Of a stretch of DNA of 64,000 nucleotides, positions 25,904 through 35,442 are shown piece after piece. Source of the DNA: Halogeometricum pallidum JCM 14848 (lineage in GTDB: Archaea; Halobacteriota; Halobacteria; Halobacteriales; Haloferacaceae); NCBI RefSeq assembly GCF_000337095.1, contig NZ_AOIV01000024.1:51085-115084 (forward strand). The letters are read 5' to 3'. The notes below the pieces were generated by a model. The model saw only the letters and a list, made by a program, of their open reading frames with translations. It was not told the DNA's origin and ran no database searches. A program made the translations under genes and the position numbers. How positions within the stretch are numbered: position 1 is the stretch's first letter; the number at the start of each line of letters is the position of its first letter.

Positions 25904-27757
25904 GTGGACCCCGACCGAATCCTCCCGTCGTTCCCGGCGCCCAGTTACCGCGGCGCGCAGGAACGGGCCCTCCGCGACGTGCGCGACGCCTTCGCCGCCG
26001 GCAACGATGTGGTTCTCGTCCGCGCGCCGACGGGGAGCGGCAAGTCGCTTCTCGCGCGCGCAATCGCGGGAGCCGCCCGGACGACCGAGGAGGCGAAACC
26101 CGCGCAGGCGACGGACGCCTACTACACGACGCCGCAGGTGTCGCAACTGGACGACGTGGCCGACGACGACCTGCTCTCGGACCTCAGCGTCATCCGCGGG
26201 AAGTCCAACTACACCTGCATCCTCAACGGCGAGACGGACACGCCTGTCGACCGCGCGCCGTGCGCCAGACAGAAGGGGTTCGACTGCACCGTCCGTCACC
26301 GCTGTCCGTACTTCTCGGACCGCGCCATCGCTTCTAACAGACAGATCGCGGCGATGACGCTCGCGTACTTCATGCAGACCGCCGGCTCGGACGTGTTCCG
26401 GCAGCGAGACGTGGTCGTGATAGACGAGGCGCACGGCCTCGCGGAGTGGGCCGAGATGTACGCGACCATCGACCTGAACCCCCGCACGGTCCCCGTCTGG
26501 GACGACGTGGGCATTCCGGACGTGACCGCCGCGGACGACCCCCTCGACCGAACGGTGCGGTTCGCCGAGGCCCTCCTACAGGTGTGTTCGAACGCGAAGG
26601 ACGAACTGCTGACGAAGTCCGAACTCACGCCCGAGGAGGCGGCGCGCCGCGACCGGTTGCAGGAACTCCGCTCGGAGTTGAAGTGGCTCGTCGAGGACTA
26701 CCGCGACCCGGAGAGTCCGACGACGTGGGTGGTCGACCAGTTCGGCGGCGAGGGCGAACCCATCACGGTGAAACCGCTCGACCCGGCGCGCTACCTCAAA
26801 CACACCGTCTGGGACAGGGGGAACAACTTCGCCCTGCTCTCGGCGACCATCCTGAACAAGGAGGCGTTCTGCCGGAGCGTCGGTCTCGACCCCTCGAACG
26901 TCGCCCTGGTCGACGTCGAGCACACCTTCCCCGTCGAGAACCGCCCGCTGTACGACGTGACGCAGGGGAAGATGACGTACGAGCACCGCGAGGAGACGCT
27001 CCCCAAAATCGCTCGTCTGCTCGTCCGCCTGATGGCGAAACACCCCGACGAGAAGGGTCTCGTCCACTGTCACTCCTACGCCATCCAGTCCGAGTTGCGG
27101 AAGCGTCTCGCGCAGTTGGGCCTCGGCGACCGAATCCGCGGGCACGACAGGGGGAACCGCGACGCCGAGTTGGAGACGTGGAAGACCTCCTCGGGGGCGG
27201 AGATGTTCCTCTCGGTGAAGATGGAGGAGGCGCTCGACCTGCAGGGCGACCTGTGCCGCTGGCAGGTCGTCTGCAAGGCGCCGTACCTCAACACGAACGA
27301 CTCGCGCGTCGCCCACCGTCTCGAAGAGGGCCAGTGGGCGTGGTACCGCCGCGCGGCGCTCCGAACGGTGATTCAGGCCTGCGGGCGCGTCGTCCGCGCG
27401 CCCGACGACTACGGCGCGACGTACCTCGCGGACTCCTCGCTGCTCCAACTGTTCGACCGGACGCGCTCGGAGATGCCCGACTGGTTCGCAGAGCAGGTCG
27501 ACCGGATGTCGACGCCCGACCTGCCCGAGTTCGACCAGGAGGCCGCGGGCGGGCGGGGACGCTCCGGCGACGCGCCGCGTTCGTCCGCTGGTTCGGCGTC
27601 GACCGCGCCGCGCTCTCGGTCCTCGTCGCGGCGTTCGCGGTCCGGCGGGTCGAAGGGTTCGAACGCCGGCGCCCGAGCGAACGGGTCCGACGGGGGAGAC
27701 GCCGGGGACGACTCCCGGTCGAACCACCCGCTGTCGGACGTCTGGGGCGACGGCTAA
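25904..27757 (+). CDS. XPD/Rad3-like ATP-dependent DNA helicase with Fe-S domain
   Basis: 617 residues, GTG start. Superfamily 2 motifs: Walker A APTGSGKS at 41-48, DEAH at 174-177, motif III LLSATIL, and motif VI IQACGRVVRAPDD. Between motifs Ia and II four Cys (105, 120, 128, 134) match the 4Fe-4S cluster of XPD, FancJ, DinG and Rad3 helicases, which unwind DNA 5' to 3'. The last 75 residues are Ser/Gly/Arg-rich and probably disordered. Likely acts in repair or removal of structures; it is a haloarchaeal Rad3-like group rather than a strict XPD ortholog. Confidence 0.92.
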   Translation: MDPDRILPSFPAPSYRGAQERALRDVRDAFAAGNDVVLVRAPTGSGKSLLARAIAGAARTTEEAKPAQATDAYYTTPQVSQLDDVADDDLLSDLSVIRGKSNYTCILNGETDTPVDRAPCARQKGFDCTVRHRCPYFSDRAIASNRQIAAMTLAYFMQTAGSDVFRQRDVVVIDEAHGLAEWAEMYATIDLNPRTVPVWDDVGIPDVTAADDPLDRTVRFAEALLQVCSNAKDELLTKSELTPEEAARRDRLQELRSELKWLVEDYRDPESPTTWVVDQFGGEGEPITVKPLDPARYLKHTVWDRGNNFALLSATILNKEAFCRSVGLDPSNVALVDVEHTFPVENRPLYDVTQGKMTYEHREETLPKIARLLVRLMAKHPDEKGLVHCHSYAIQSELRKRLAQLGLGDRIRGHDRGNRDAELETWKTSSGAEMFLSVKMEEALDLQGDLCRWQVVCKAPYLNTNDSRVAHRLEEGQWAWYRRAALRTVIQACGRVVRAPDDYGATYLADSSLLQLFDRTRSEMPDWFAEQVDRMSTPDLPEFDQEAAGGRGRSGDAPRSSAGSASTAPRSRSSSRRSRSGGSKGSNAGARANGSDGGDAGDDSRSNHPLSDVWGDG

Positions 27758-27813
27758 CCGGGCGCGTACGCCCCGTCCCCACACGAATCCCACCGAGGCG
27801 GCGACGAAGTCCG

Positions 27814-27900
27814 TTACAGCAGGAGGCTGGCCCCGTACGCGAACGTCGACCCGCACATCAGGACGACGAGTATCAACGCGAGTATCTGTTGTCGGTCCAC
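27814..27900 (-). CDS. Possible 28-residue membrane microprotein
   Basis: From a GTG at 27898-27900 the frame encodes MDRQQ followed by a single hydrophobic helix (ILALILVVLMCGSTFAYG) and ASLLL before a TAA. AGAAGGA precedes the start closely. Such tiny one-helix proteins with an NRxQ-type start are common in archaea but easily missed. Convergent with the helicase gene, 56 bases from its stop. The call rests on composition and the start signal only. Confidence 0.5.
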   Translation of the reverse strand: MDRQQILALILVVLMCGSTFAYGASLLL

Positions 27901-28148
27901 GTTCCTTCTGACGACCCGGGGGGTTTCAATCTTACTGCCTGACTGGTCTATCTGGAAGCATTTACACCGAACGGACCGCGGCGGCGGACGTTTACTTAAT
28001 GATTGTTAATTCTATTACCTTCATGTACCGAAATTCTGGCGATTAGATTCCAAGTACTGCATTAATATCCCGGTAACCCTTATGTCTGTCACGCACTCTC
28101 ACGAAATAGTTAACACCCTCGGGTTTGTTAGTGGAATTGTATCCGGCC

Positions 28149-28340
28149 ATGCACACACACGCGCTGACGACGGCGATGACGCTGTATCAAAGCGGAACGC
28201 TGACGCTCTCACAGGCCGCGACCCGCGCGGGTCGTTCGGAGGCGGAGCTAGTGGCCGCCCTCCACCAACACGGTATCGAACTTCACGACGAAGCGGACGT
28301 GACCGCCGCGACGGCGGACGCGCCCATTCGAGCGGACTGA
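28149..28340 (+). CDS. Small helix-turn-helix protein
   Basis: 63 residues from the ATG at 28149; a slightly longer frame (8 codons) is possible. The core YQSGTLTLSQAATRAGRSEAELVAALHQHGI looks like a compact helix-turn-helix of the UPF0175 or antitoxin-DNA-binding type, followed by an acidic tail. It lies behind a ~150-base A/T-rich promoter region (about 27990-28140) and converges on nmd3 with no gap. DNA binding is likely from the pattern; the target is unknown and no toxin gene is adjacent. Confidence 0.72.
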   Translation: MHTHALTTAMTLYQSGTLTLSQAATRAGRSEAELVAALHQHGIELHDEADVTAATADAPIRAD

Positions 28341-29468
28341 TTACTCTTCGGCGTCCGACTCGACGGCGTCGTTCGGGAGAATGTGAAGCCCCGCGCGACT
28401 CTTGAGTACGGGGACCGAATCGGCGTCGCTGTCGAAGTAGGAGGGTCGCGAGATGGTCTTCGATTCGTACGTCTCGGGGTCCAACACCTGCACCGCGTTC
28501 TCGTCCTCGACGGTGACGACTGTCGTCTCCGCGGCGTCGTCGACGGTTCCCAGCCGACGGGCCTCCGGCGTCTCGCCCTCCTCGAAGCGCGCCTCGTACT
28601 CCCCACCGGTGTCGATGCGGACGCCCTTCAGGTTCCCGCGGACGCTCCGCACGAGGACGGGTCCGCCGTCGTCGTCGGTGTCGATTACCTCGCCCGGCGT
28701 GAACTTCGGCAGGCGGACGGCGTAGGTGACGCGGTACACCTCGTTACCGTCGCCGTCCTCGGTGACCAGCGTGGGGTACTCCTCGAAACTCCCGCCGAGT
28801 TCGCGGACGACGTGCTTGGCGATGCCGCCGCCCATCTGGTTCGTCGATATCTTGATGTCCGGCCCCTCGCCGGACTCCGTTATCTCGGAGATGAAGGCGT
28901 TCCTGTCGCCCGTCTCCTGTCGCTCGGCGATGTAGGACTCCGCTATCTCGATGGCGCGTCGCTCCTCTTCGTTGGTCGGGTCGCGGTCCTCCCCGCGTAT
29001 CTGGACGATGCTGGCGTAGTAGCCGCCGGCGATGCGGCCGCACCGCTTGCAGGTCTGTCTGGATATCAGTACGGGCACCGTCACCGTCTCCTCGACGCGC
29101 GTCCCGCGGACGATACCGGAAAAGGTGCAGTGCATCCGGATGTTGTTCTCGTCGACCTGCTCGGGTTCGACGCCCCAGCGGACGTCCTCGGCGCTCAGGT
29201 GGACGCCGAGCGCTTCGGATACCTCCTCGACGGCGACGTCGGTGTAGTCCTGAGCGCCGACGTCCACCCAGCGATTCCCCTTGTGGACCGCACCGCACTG
29301 CGAGCAGACGCGGACCTCGATTCGCTCCGGGGCGTCCACGAGGTCGAAATCCTCGAAGTAGCACGAATCGCAGAGCACCGCGTCTTTGTCGCGCGGCATC
29401 CCGGGGAGGGGTTCCTCCCGTTCCGGGACCGGGTCGCCGCAGCGCGGACAGAAGTCGCCTGAACTCAT
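28341..29468 (-). CDS. nmd3: NMD3-family ribosomal export/quality protein
   Basis: 375 residues. The N-terminal zinc region has CPRCGD, CDSC, CSQCG and later CKRCG pairs, matching archaeal Nmd3. The middle contains FSGIVRG, QTCKRCGRIAGGYYASIVQIRG and KISTNQMGGGIAKHVVRELGG, characteristic of the family. The C-terminus adds two beta-barrel-like modules rich in Asp/Glu. In eukaryotes Nmd3 exports the 60S subunit; in archaea it probably binds the large subunit during late assembly with aIF6, whose gene is also in this window. The start is the ATG at 29466-29468. Confidence 0.94.
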   Translation of the reverse strand: MSSGDFCPRCGDPVPEREEPLPGMPRDKDAVLCDSCYFEDFDLVDAPERIEVRVCSQCGAVHKGNRWVDVGAQDYTDVAVEEVSEALGVHLSAEDVRWGVEPEQVDENNIRMHCTFSGIVRGTRVEETVTVPVLISRQTCKRCGRIAGGYYASIVQIRGEDRDPTNEEERRAIEIAESYIAERQETGDRNAFISEITESGEGPDIKISTNQMGGGIAKHVVRELGGSFEEYPTLVTEDGDGNEVYRVTYAVRLPKFTPGEVIDTDDDGGPVLVRSVRGNLKGVRIDTGGEYEARFEEGETPEARRLGTVDDAAETTVVTVEDENAVQVLDPETYESKTISRPSYFDSDADSVPVLKSRAGLHILPNDAVESDAEE

Positions 29469-29522
29469 TCGACTGTTTTAGTGGACGAGCGCGTTTAAGG
29501 ACGGCGGACCGCTTTTAGTCCG

Positions 29523-30146
29523 TCACTCCTCCAGATACGTCAGCGCCTCCTCGTCGGTCACCTGCCCGAACTCCCGATAGTAGGCGCCGACGGCCGTGAA
29601 GTTCTCCGGCGTCTCCACGACTACCACCTCGTCCGCCTCCCCGCGGAGGTCTGACAGCGCCGACGCGGGGGCGACGGGGGCGCCGAAGACGACGCGCGAG
29701 GCGCCGCCCTCTCGAACCATCCGCAGGCAGGCCATCGCCGTCGCGCCCGTGGCGACGCCGTCGTCGACGACGACGACGCGCTTTCCCTCCACGTCCGGGA
29801 GGGGGTCGCCGCCGCGGTAGTCCCGAACCTTCTCGCGGGCGACTTCGGCCTCCGCTTCCCGCTCGGATTCGATATACGACTCGTCGACGCCGAGTCGCTC
29901 CACCAGCGAGTCGTTCAGCCAGAGGCTCCCGTCGCCGGCGACGGCGCCGACGGCCAACTCGGGGTTGTGCGGCGCGCCGAGTTTCGAGGCCACCGCCACG
30001 TCCAGTGGGGTGCCGAGGGCGTCCGCGACGGCGCGGCCGACGGGGAGGCCCCCGCGCGGAATCGCGAGGACGGCGTCCGCCTCGACGCCCGCCTCGCGCA
30101 GTCGCTCGCCGAGTCGCTTCCCCGCATCCGTGCGGTCTGTGAACAT
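29523..30146 (-). CDS. Phosphoribosyltransferase-family protein
   Basis: 207 residues. The PRPP-binding loop VVVVDDGVATGATA around residue 125 and the N-terminal AIPRGGLPVGRAVA mark a type I phosphoribosyltransferase domain. The central SYIESEREAEAEVAREKVRDYRGG resembles the flexible lid of the COG1926 type (predicted phosphoribosyltransferase), often found beside dienelactone-hydrolase-like or erythromycin-esterase-like genes. No base-specific hood can be read, so the substrate is open. Upstream of the epimerase on the same strand is a 57-base gap. Confidence 0.88.
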   Translation of the reverse strand: MFTDRTDAGKRLGERLREAGVEADAVLAIPRGGLPVGRAVADALGTPLDVAVASKLGAPHNPELAVGAVAGDGSLWLNDSLVERLGVDESYIESEREAEAEVAREKVRDYRGGDPLPDVEGKRVVVVDDGVATGATAMACLRMVREGGASRVVFGAPVAPASALSDLRGEADEVVVVETPENFTAVGAYYREFGQVTDEEALTYLEE

Positions 30147-30203
30147 ACATGTACCGTGGCTCGGCGGACCGAAAAGCGCTTCGCGGCCGCGGTTCGGCCC
30201 CGC

Positions 30204-31103
30204 CTACCCTTCGTACAGCGTCGGCGCCGGCACGTCCGCGTCCGCGGCGTCGCGCCAGGAGTGCGCGGGCGTCCATCCGAGCAGTTCCTCCGCCTTCGCC
30301 GTCGACAGGGCGGACTCCTCGCCGTCCAGCGAGCAGTCTGCGGGCGCCTCGCCGAAGCACTCGCGGACGGCTTCGACGGTGGGCCACCCGAGGTAGTTGT
30401 CCGCGGCGGCGGCGTGGAACGCCTCGTGACCCGCGAAGCCGGTGTCGGCGTCGAGGGCGGCGGCGACGAGTCCGGCCACGTCGCGCACGTCGACGTACGA
30501 CCACCAGTTGCCCGCGCCGCCGGAGATGTCCGCCGAGGCGGCGACATCCCGGCAGTTGTACTCGCCGGGGTACTGAATCCACGACGGGCGAATCGATGCG
30601 ACGCGGACGTCGAACCGACGGCTCACCATCTTCGCCACCTCCTCGCCGGCGGCTTTCGAGGCGCCGTAGGGGTCCTCTGGACGGAGTTCGTGCGCCTCGG
30701 TGACGGGGAGCTCGTCCGGGACGCTCTTCTCCTCGGCGAAGGCGAACCCGTACGCCGACTCGCTGGAGGCCCAGACGACTCTCGCGTCCGCGCGGCCCGC
30801 GCCGACGAGCGTGTTGTACGTGGCGAGGACGTTCGTCTCGAAGACGCGCCCGCCGGCGTGCCGCGTCGGCGAGGGGAGGTTCGCCCAGTGGACGACGGCG
30901 TCGGGGTCCAGTCCGGCCAAGAGGTCCAGCGCCTCTCCCCTGTCGGAGAGGTCCGCGGCCCGGAAGTCGACGTTCTCGCGCGCGTCCACCTCGAAGCCCG
31001 GATGCGAGAGGTCGACGCAGACTACTTCGTACTCCTCGGCGAGTCGGGCGGCTATCCACCGGCCGGAGCGACCACCCGCCCCGGTGACGACGACGGTTTC
31101 CAT
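30204..31103 (-). CDS. NAD-dependent epimerase/dehydratase (extended SDR)
   Basis: 299 residues. TGAGGRSGRWIA is the N-terminal nucleotide motif; the catalytic Ser region is VVWASSESAYGF and the YGASK sequence (residues ~147-151) provides the Tyr-x3-Lys pair of extended SDRs. GWTPAHSWRD near the C-terminus is typical of nucleotide-sugar epimerases. It likely modifies a nucleotide sugar or uronic acid; the specificity is unknown. Divergent from htpX over 144 bases. Confidence 0.9.
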   Translation of the reverse strand: METVVVTGAGGRSGRWIAARLAEEYEVVCVDLSHPGFEVDARENVDFRAADLSDRGEALDLLAGLDPDAVVHWANLPSPTRHAGGRVFETNVLATYNTLVGAGRADARVVWASSESAYGFAFAEEKSVPDELPVTEAHELRPEDPYGASKAAGEEVAKMVSRRFDVRVASIRPSWIQYPGEYNCRDVAASADISGGAGNWWSYVDVRDVAGLVAAALDADTGFAGHEAFHAAAADNYLGWPTVEAVRECFGEAPADCSLDGEESALSTAKAEELLGWTPAHSWRDAADADVPAPTLYEG

Positions 31104-31218
31104 ACCGACTCGACGACCCTCTCTCGCATAGTTCCGTCGCGTCGCTCGCCGTCGCCCGTCGAATGCGACGACCGGGCGGCTTCGAGCGTCGGGAGCGAAA
31201 CTTCACACTCCAACAGCG

Positions 31219-31226
31219 TTTATACC
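31219..31226 (+). promoter_or_regulatory. TATA element of htpX
   Basis: TTTATACC centred 26 bases before the htpX ATG predicts a leaderless htpX-pspAB transcript. Confidence 0.55.
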
Positions 31227-31247
31227 GACGAACACGAAGATACGGGC

Positions 31248-32120
31248 ATGGATTGGAAACCGGACTGGGGACTCCGTGGGCGCATGGTGCTCACGATGTT
31301 CCTGCTCTTCGCGCTCTACATCGTCTTCGTCGGCGCGCTCGTAGCCACGCGAAGCTGGGTCATCCTTCCGTTCGTCGCGGTGTTCCTGTTCGCGCAGTTC
31401 TTCTTCAGCGACAAACTCGCGCTGTACAGCATGGGCGCCAAGGAGGTCTCCGAAGAGGAGTATCCGCAACTCCACGCGACCATCTCTCGGCTCTCTCAGC
31501 AGGCCGACCTGCCGAAACCGAAGGTGGCCGTCGTTGACTCGCGCGTCCCGAACGCGTTCGCCACCGGCCGGTCGCAGAAGAAGGCGGCTGTCTGCGTGAC
31601 CACCGGTATCATGCGGACGCTCGACGACGACGAGTTGGAGGGCGTCCTCGCGCACGAACTCGCGCACGTGAAGAACCGCGACGTGATGGTGATGACCATC
31701 GCGTCGTTCCTCTCGACGGTCGCGTTCATGATCGTCCGCTGGGGATTCTGGTTCGGCGGCGGCGGCAACCGCGACCGGCAGGGCGGCGGCATCCTCGCGG
31801 CCATCGCCGTCTCGCTGCTCGTCTGGATCGTCTCGTACTTCCTCATCCGGGCGCTCTCGCGCTACCGCGAGTACGCCGCCGACCGCGGCGCGGCGGTCAT
31901 CACCGGCCGTCCCTCGGCGCTTGCGTCCGCCCTGATGAAGATATCCGGACGGATGGACCAGGTGCCGCAGGACGACCTGCGCGAGCAGTCGGAGATGAAC
32001 GCGTTCTTCATCATCCCGATCAAGAGCGGCTTCATCAGCCGTCTGTTCAGCACGCACCCCTCCACGGAGAACCGCATCGAACGCCTCCGCCAACTCGAAC
32101 GCGAGATGGAGACGGCGTAA
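31248..32120 (+). CDS. htpX: HtpX membrane-bound zinc metalloprotease
   Basis: 290 residues from the ATG at 31248. Two N-terminal hydrophobic helices (about 12-55), then the M48 core: zinc motif HELAH at 136-140 and the third ligand Glu209 in EYAAD; two more helices at 150-170 and 180-202. It degrades misfolded or damaged membrane proteins, with the active site in the cytosol. The downstream gene at 32122 starts 1 base after the stop and encodes its usual haloarchaeal partner. Family length is normal (~290). Confidence 0.95.
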   Translation: MDWKPDWGLRGRMVLTMFLLFALYIVFVGALVATRSWVILPFVAVFLFAQFFFSDKLALYSMGAKEVSEEEYPQLHATISRLSQQADLPKPKVAVVDSRVPNAFATGRSQKKAAVCVTTGIMRTLDDDELEGVLAHELAHVKNRDVMVMTIASFLSTVAFMIVRWGFWFGGGGNRDRQGGGILAAIAVSLLVWIVSYFLIRALSRYREYAADRGAAVITGRPSALASALMKISGRMDQVPQDDLREQSEMNAFFIIPIKSGFISRLFSTHPSTENRIERLRQLEREMETA

Positions 32121-32121
32121 G

Positions 32122-32727
32122 ATGGGCTTCATGGACTCGATTCGCTCCGTCCTCGGAATCAGCGCCGAGGCGGACGCCACGCGTGACGCCGACCCCGAGG
32201 ACCTCTTCGGGATGAGCACCGCCTACCTGACGATGGAAGCCGACCTCGGGTTCGAATCCGTCGGCGCGGCGGCGCTCTGCTTTTCGTCCGTCGACAGCAC
32301 CGACTTCGCCGAGACGGTCGAGGAGGTAGAGGCCATCCTCAAGGCGGGCGAAGAGGAGACGGGGACGACGTTCCGCGTTCAGGAAGACGGCCACGGGTGG
32401 GAGTGGGTCGTCCTCGAAGACGACGACCCCGAGGACCTCGTGACGAGCGTTCACTTCGCCGCCGACGAGTTCATCGAACGCGGCTACGGGTCCCGCCTCC
32501 TCGCCGCCGTCTTCGGCTTCGAACGCGACGGCGACCGGGCGTACTGGATTTACTCGTTCCGGCGCGGCGCGTACTACCCGTTCGCGCCCGAACGCGGCCG
32601 CGAGCAGAACGACCGCGTCCTGCTGAAACTGGAGTCGGTCCTCGACGGCGAACTCGGCCTCGAACCGGACAAGGAGTACTGGTACCCCATGTGGCCCGAC
32701 CGCGAGGGCGGACACCCGTGGCAGTGA
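32122..32727 (+). CDS. pspAB: PspA-associated protein PspAB
   Basis: 201 residues, acidic and soluble. MGFMDSIRSVLGISAEADATRDADPEDLFGMSTAYLTME matches the start of the PspAB family, and GYGSRLLAAVFGFERDGDRAYWIYSFRRGAYYPFAP is its most conserved section. PspAB is repeatedly found next to htpX and linked by context to the PspA membrane-stress response; its biochemical activity is unknown. It is cotranscribed with htpX. No PspA gene is in this window. Confidence 0.85.
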   Translation: MGFMDSIRSVLGISAEADATRDADPEDLFGMSTAYLTMEADLGFESVGAAALCFSSVDSTDFAETVEEVEAILKAGEEETGTTFRVQEDGHGWEWVVLEDDDPEDLVTSVHFAADEFIERGYGSRLLAAVFGFERDGDRAYWIYSFRRGAYYPFAPERGREQNDRVLLKLESVLDGELGLEPDKEYWYPMWPDREGGHPWQ

Positions 32728-32937
32728 CTCGATAGGCCCGATCTCAGACCGCGACGCGACTTCGCTCACTACCCGGACCCCGACACGACCGGCCGGTCGA
32801 CTCCCGGTCTCTCTTCTCTTCCGTGTCCCTTCGCGAGGAGCGCCGACGCCGCGAACCGTCGCTTAAACCTTCAGGATACGTTGAAAGATAGCGCGCCGCG
32901 GTCGACCGATTTCACTTCCACCACGGTGTTAACGAGG

Positions 32938-32946
32938 GTTTATGTG
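32938..32946 (+). promoter_or_regulatory. TATA element of radA
   Basis: GTTTATGTG lies about 30 bases before the radA ATG at 32972, giving a leaderless or nearly leaderless mRNA. Confidence 0.5.
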
Positions 32947-32971
32947 CTCGTGGGCCTCAGAGTGAGATACG

Positions 32972-34003
32972 ATGCCCGAAGACGATCTCGAAAGTCTCCC
33001 CGGCGTGGGTCCCGCCACCGCAGACAAACTCGTCGAAGCCGGATTCGAGAGCTACCAGTCGATAGCCGTCGCCAGCCCCAGCGAACTCTCGAACACGGCC
33101 GACGTGGGCGAATCCACCTCCTCCGACATCATCAAGGCCGCCCGCAAGGCGGCGGACATCGGCGGCTTCGAGACCGGTTCGATGGTCCTCGAACGACGCC
33201 AGCAGATCGGGAAGCTCAGTTGGCAGATTCCCGAAGTGGACGAACTTCTCGGCGGCGGACTGGAGACGCAGTCCATCACCGAGGTGTACGGCGAATTCGG
33301 CTCCGGGAAGTCGCAGGTCACCCACCAGATGGCCGTCAACGTCCAACTGCCGCCCGAACACGGCGGTCTCGGCGGCTCCTGTATCTTCGTCGACTCCGAG
33401 GACACCTTCCGTCCCGAGCGAATCGACGACATGCTCCGCGGCCTCGACGACGAAATCCTCCAGGCCACGATGGACGACCGCGAGATAGAGGGGACGCCCG
33501 GCGACGAGGCGGCGATGGAGGAACTGCTCAGCGACGTCCTCGACAAGATTCACGTCGCGAAGGCGTTCAACTCCAACCACCAGATCCTGCTCGCCGAGAA
33601 GGCCAAGGAACTCGCGCGCGACCACGAGGACGACGAGTTCCCCGTCCGCCTGCTCTGCGTCGACTCGCTGACCGCCCACTTCCGCGCGGAGTACGTCGGC
33701 CGCGGTCAACTCGCCGACCGCCAGCAGAAACTCAACAAACACCTCCACGACCTGATGCGCATCGGCGACCTGTACAACACCGTCGTCCTCGTGACGAATC
33801 AGGTCGCCTCGAACCCCGACTCGTACTTCGGTGACCCGACCCAGCCTATCGGCGGGAACATCCTCGGTCACACCTCGACGTTCCGCATCTACCTCCGCAA
33901 GTCGAAGGGCGACAAGCGTATCGTCCGCCTCGTCGACGCGCCGAACCTCGCGGACGGGGAAGCGATCATGCGGGTGCAGGACGGCGGTCTGAAGCCGGAA
34001 TAA
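32972..34003 (+). CDS. radA: DNA repair and recombination protein RadA
   Basis: 343 residues. The N-terminal helix-hairpin-helix domain ([15 protein letters not shown], residues 6-20) precedes the RecA core with Walker A GEFGSGKS at 107-114 and Walker [31 protein letters not shown] and [16 protein letters not shown] are typical of archaeal RadA, the Rad51/RecA homolog that forms filaments on single-stranded DNA for strand exchange. No intein is present, unlike in some haloarchaeal radA genes. Family length is normal. Monocistronic with a leaderless-type promoter. Confidence 0.97.
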   Translation: MPEDDLESLPGVGPATADKLVEAGFESYQSIAVASPSELSNTADVGESTSSDIIKAARKAADIGGFETGSMVLERRQQIGKLSWQIPEVDELLGGGLETQSITEVYGEFGSGKSQVTHQMAVNVQLPPEHGGLGGSCIFVDSEDTFRPERIDDMLRGLDDEILQATMDDREIEGTPGDEAAMEELLSDVLDKIHVAKAFNSNHQILLAEKAKELARDHEDDEFPVRLLCVDSLTAHFRAEYVGRGQLADRQQKLNKHLHDLMRIGDLYNTVVLVTNQVASNPDSYFGDPTQPIGGNILGHTSTFRIYLRKSKGDKRIVRLVDAPNLADGEAIMRVQDGGLKPE

Positions 34004-34143
34004 ACGGACTGCGGCGACGCAACCGGCTCTTCTCTCTTTTCGCTTCCGACGAGCGACGCCGTCGGTTCACCTCCATCCCGTCCTTCGGTTACCGTGCTAC
34101 ATGCTAACGACTATTAAGTCGGCGGAACCCGAACGGTGGCGGT

Positions 34144-34500
34144 ATGGCCTCTCGAATCGACACCTCGTCGCTCACGACGCTCCACTACGTCGGTATCGCG
34201 CTCGCGGCCCTCTCGGGGGTGATCCACCTCGTCCTGGGCGTCGGCTCGCTGCCGACGGCGTTCGGCGTCTCTTTTCTCGTCGCCGCCGCCGGGTTCGCCG
34301 TCGGCATCGCCATGGTCGCGCTGAACGTCCGCCGCCGGTTGGCCTACCTCCTCGGCGTTCCGTTCGTCCTCGGACAGATCGTCATCTTCGGCTACACGGT
34401 GATTCAGGGGCTGAATCAGCTCTCTCCGGTCGCCGCCGCCGACAAACTCGCGCAGGTCGCCCTCGTCGCGATACTGGTCGTCCTCCTCGGTCGCGAGTAG
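34144..34500 (+). CDS. Small four-helix membrane protein (DUF7475-like)
   Basis: 118 residues with four hydrophobic segments and a short polar N-terminus (MASRIDTSSLTTLHYVGIALAALSG). VIHLVLG in the first helix and VRRRLAYLLGVPF between helices 2 and 3 are landmarks shared with the protein at 59056-59433, indicating paralogs. Function unknown. It converges on the CDP-alcohol phosphotransferase gene with an 18-base gap. Confidence 0.78.
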   Translation: MASRIDTSSLTTLHYVGIALAALSGVIHLVLGVGSLPTAFGVSFLVAAAGFAVGIAMVALNVRRRLAYLLGVPFVLGQIVIFGYTVIQGLNQLSPVAAADKLAQVALVAILVVLLGRE

Positions 34501-34518
34501 TCTCGCCGGAAGCGGCGG

Positions 34519-35403
34519 TCAGGGAAGCGGCCTCTCTCGGCGCCCGGTGACGACGTACCAATCGACGAGAAAGTTGGCGAGAAACGGGAGCATCGTCGCC
34601 GTCGCCGCCGTCCACGCGACCCACTGCGGGACTGCGGGCACGAGGAGGACGGCCGTCGTCGCCATCTGCCCGCCGGCGAGCACGCGGCGCGAGGCGCTGT
34701 GCGGGAGGTCGAAGACGGGCAGTCCGCGCCGCCGCCGCGTCCACGCGCCGAAGACGAAGAGGTAGCGCGCGCCGCCGACGAGCGGGTACCACGGGGGGAG
34801 TGCCCCGGCGCCGACGCCGACGACGGCGGCGACGAGGAGTCCGGCGGCGTCGACGTTTATATCTAACCACGCCCCGAGGAGCGTCCGACGGTCCCGTGCG
34901 CGAGCGATAGCGCCGTCGAGAGGGTCGAGCGCGGCCACGGCCCCGTAGAGGAGGGTGGGCAGCCACCCCGTCGCCGACGGGACGGCGAGCAACCCGGCGA
35001 GCGAGGCGACGAGCGCCCCTCGGAACAGCGTCACCGCGTTGGCGACGCCCAGCGTGTCGAACGTCCGACTCCCGTCGGGCGGGTGGTTCCGACCGACGTT
35101 TCGGCGCGCGAGACCGACGGCGGCGGCGACCCCCGTCCCCGAGAGGACGGCCCACGGCAGGCCCGTTCCGGGCGCCCGTCGCTCGGCGACGGCGGCGGCG
35201 ACGCCGATGCACGCGAGGAACCCGACGCCGAGCGCTGTCAGTTGCCGCGTGGTCCGAGACGATGCGGCACCGTCCGTCGGCCCCTTCGTTCCGTCGCTCG
35301 CCCGAGCCCGTGTCGTCTCGTCCGTCCGAGGTGCCGCCGCGCGGTTCTCCGATCTCTCCTCCACGACGTCCGCTAGGGGGGCGGCGGTGGTGAACGTTCG
35401 CAC
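34519..35403 (-). CDS. CDP-alcohol phosphatidyltransferase family protein
   Basis: 294 residues from a GTG at 35401-35403. The exact CDP-alcohol phosphotransferase signature D-G-x2-A-R-x8-G-x3-D-x3-D is present (DGAIAR ... G ... DINVD), within a bundle of about six hydrophobic segments preceded by ~60 polar residues. Such enzymes move a phospho-alcohol from a CDP-lipid (in archaea, CDP-archaeol) to an alcohol acceptor such as serine, glycerol phosphate or inositol phosphate. The acceptor is unknown. It is divergent from the dehydrogenase-pterin-glycosyltransferase-methyltransferase operon with only ~75 bases between. Confidence 0.9.
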   Translation of the reverse strand: MRTFTTAAPLADVVEERSENRAAAPRTDETTRARASDGTKGPTDGAASSRTTRQLTALGVGFLACIGVAAAVAERRAPGTGLPWAVLSGTGVAAAVGLARRNVGRNHPPDGSRTFDTLGVANAVTLFRGALVASLAGLLAVPSATGWLPTLLYGAVAALDPLDGAIARARDRRTLLGAWLDINVDAAGLLVAAVVGVGAGALPPWYPLVGGARYLFVFGAWTRRRRGLPVFDLPHSASRRVLAGGQMATTAVLLVPAVPQWVAWTAATATMLPFLANFLVDWYVVTGRRERPLP

Positions 35404-35442
35404 GCGCGACAGCTTTACCCTCGCTCACTCGTCAGTCGTGGT

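Noticed and set aside
29967..31247. N-terminal extension of the htpX frame by more than 400 codons
   Set aside because: It overlaps two minus-strand genes and lacks any HtpX-like character; the ATG at 31248 has a TATA element at the right distance.
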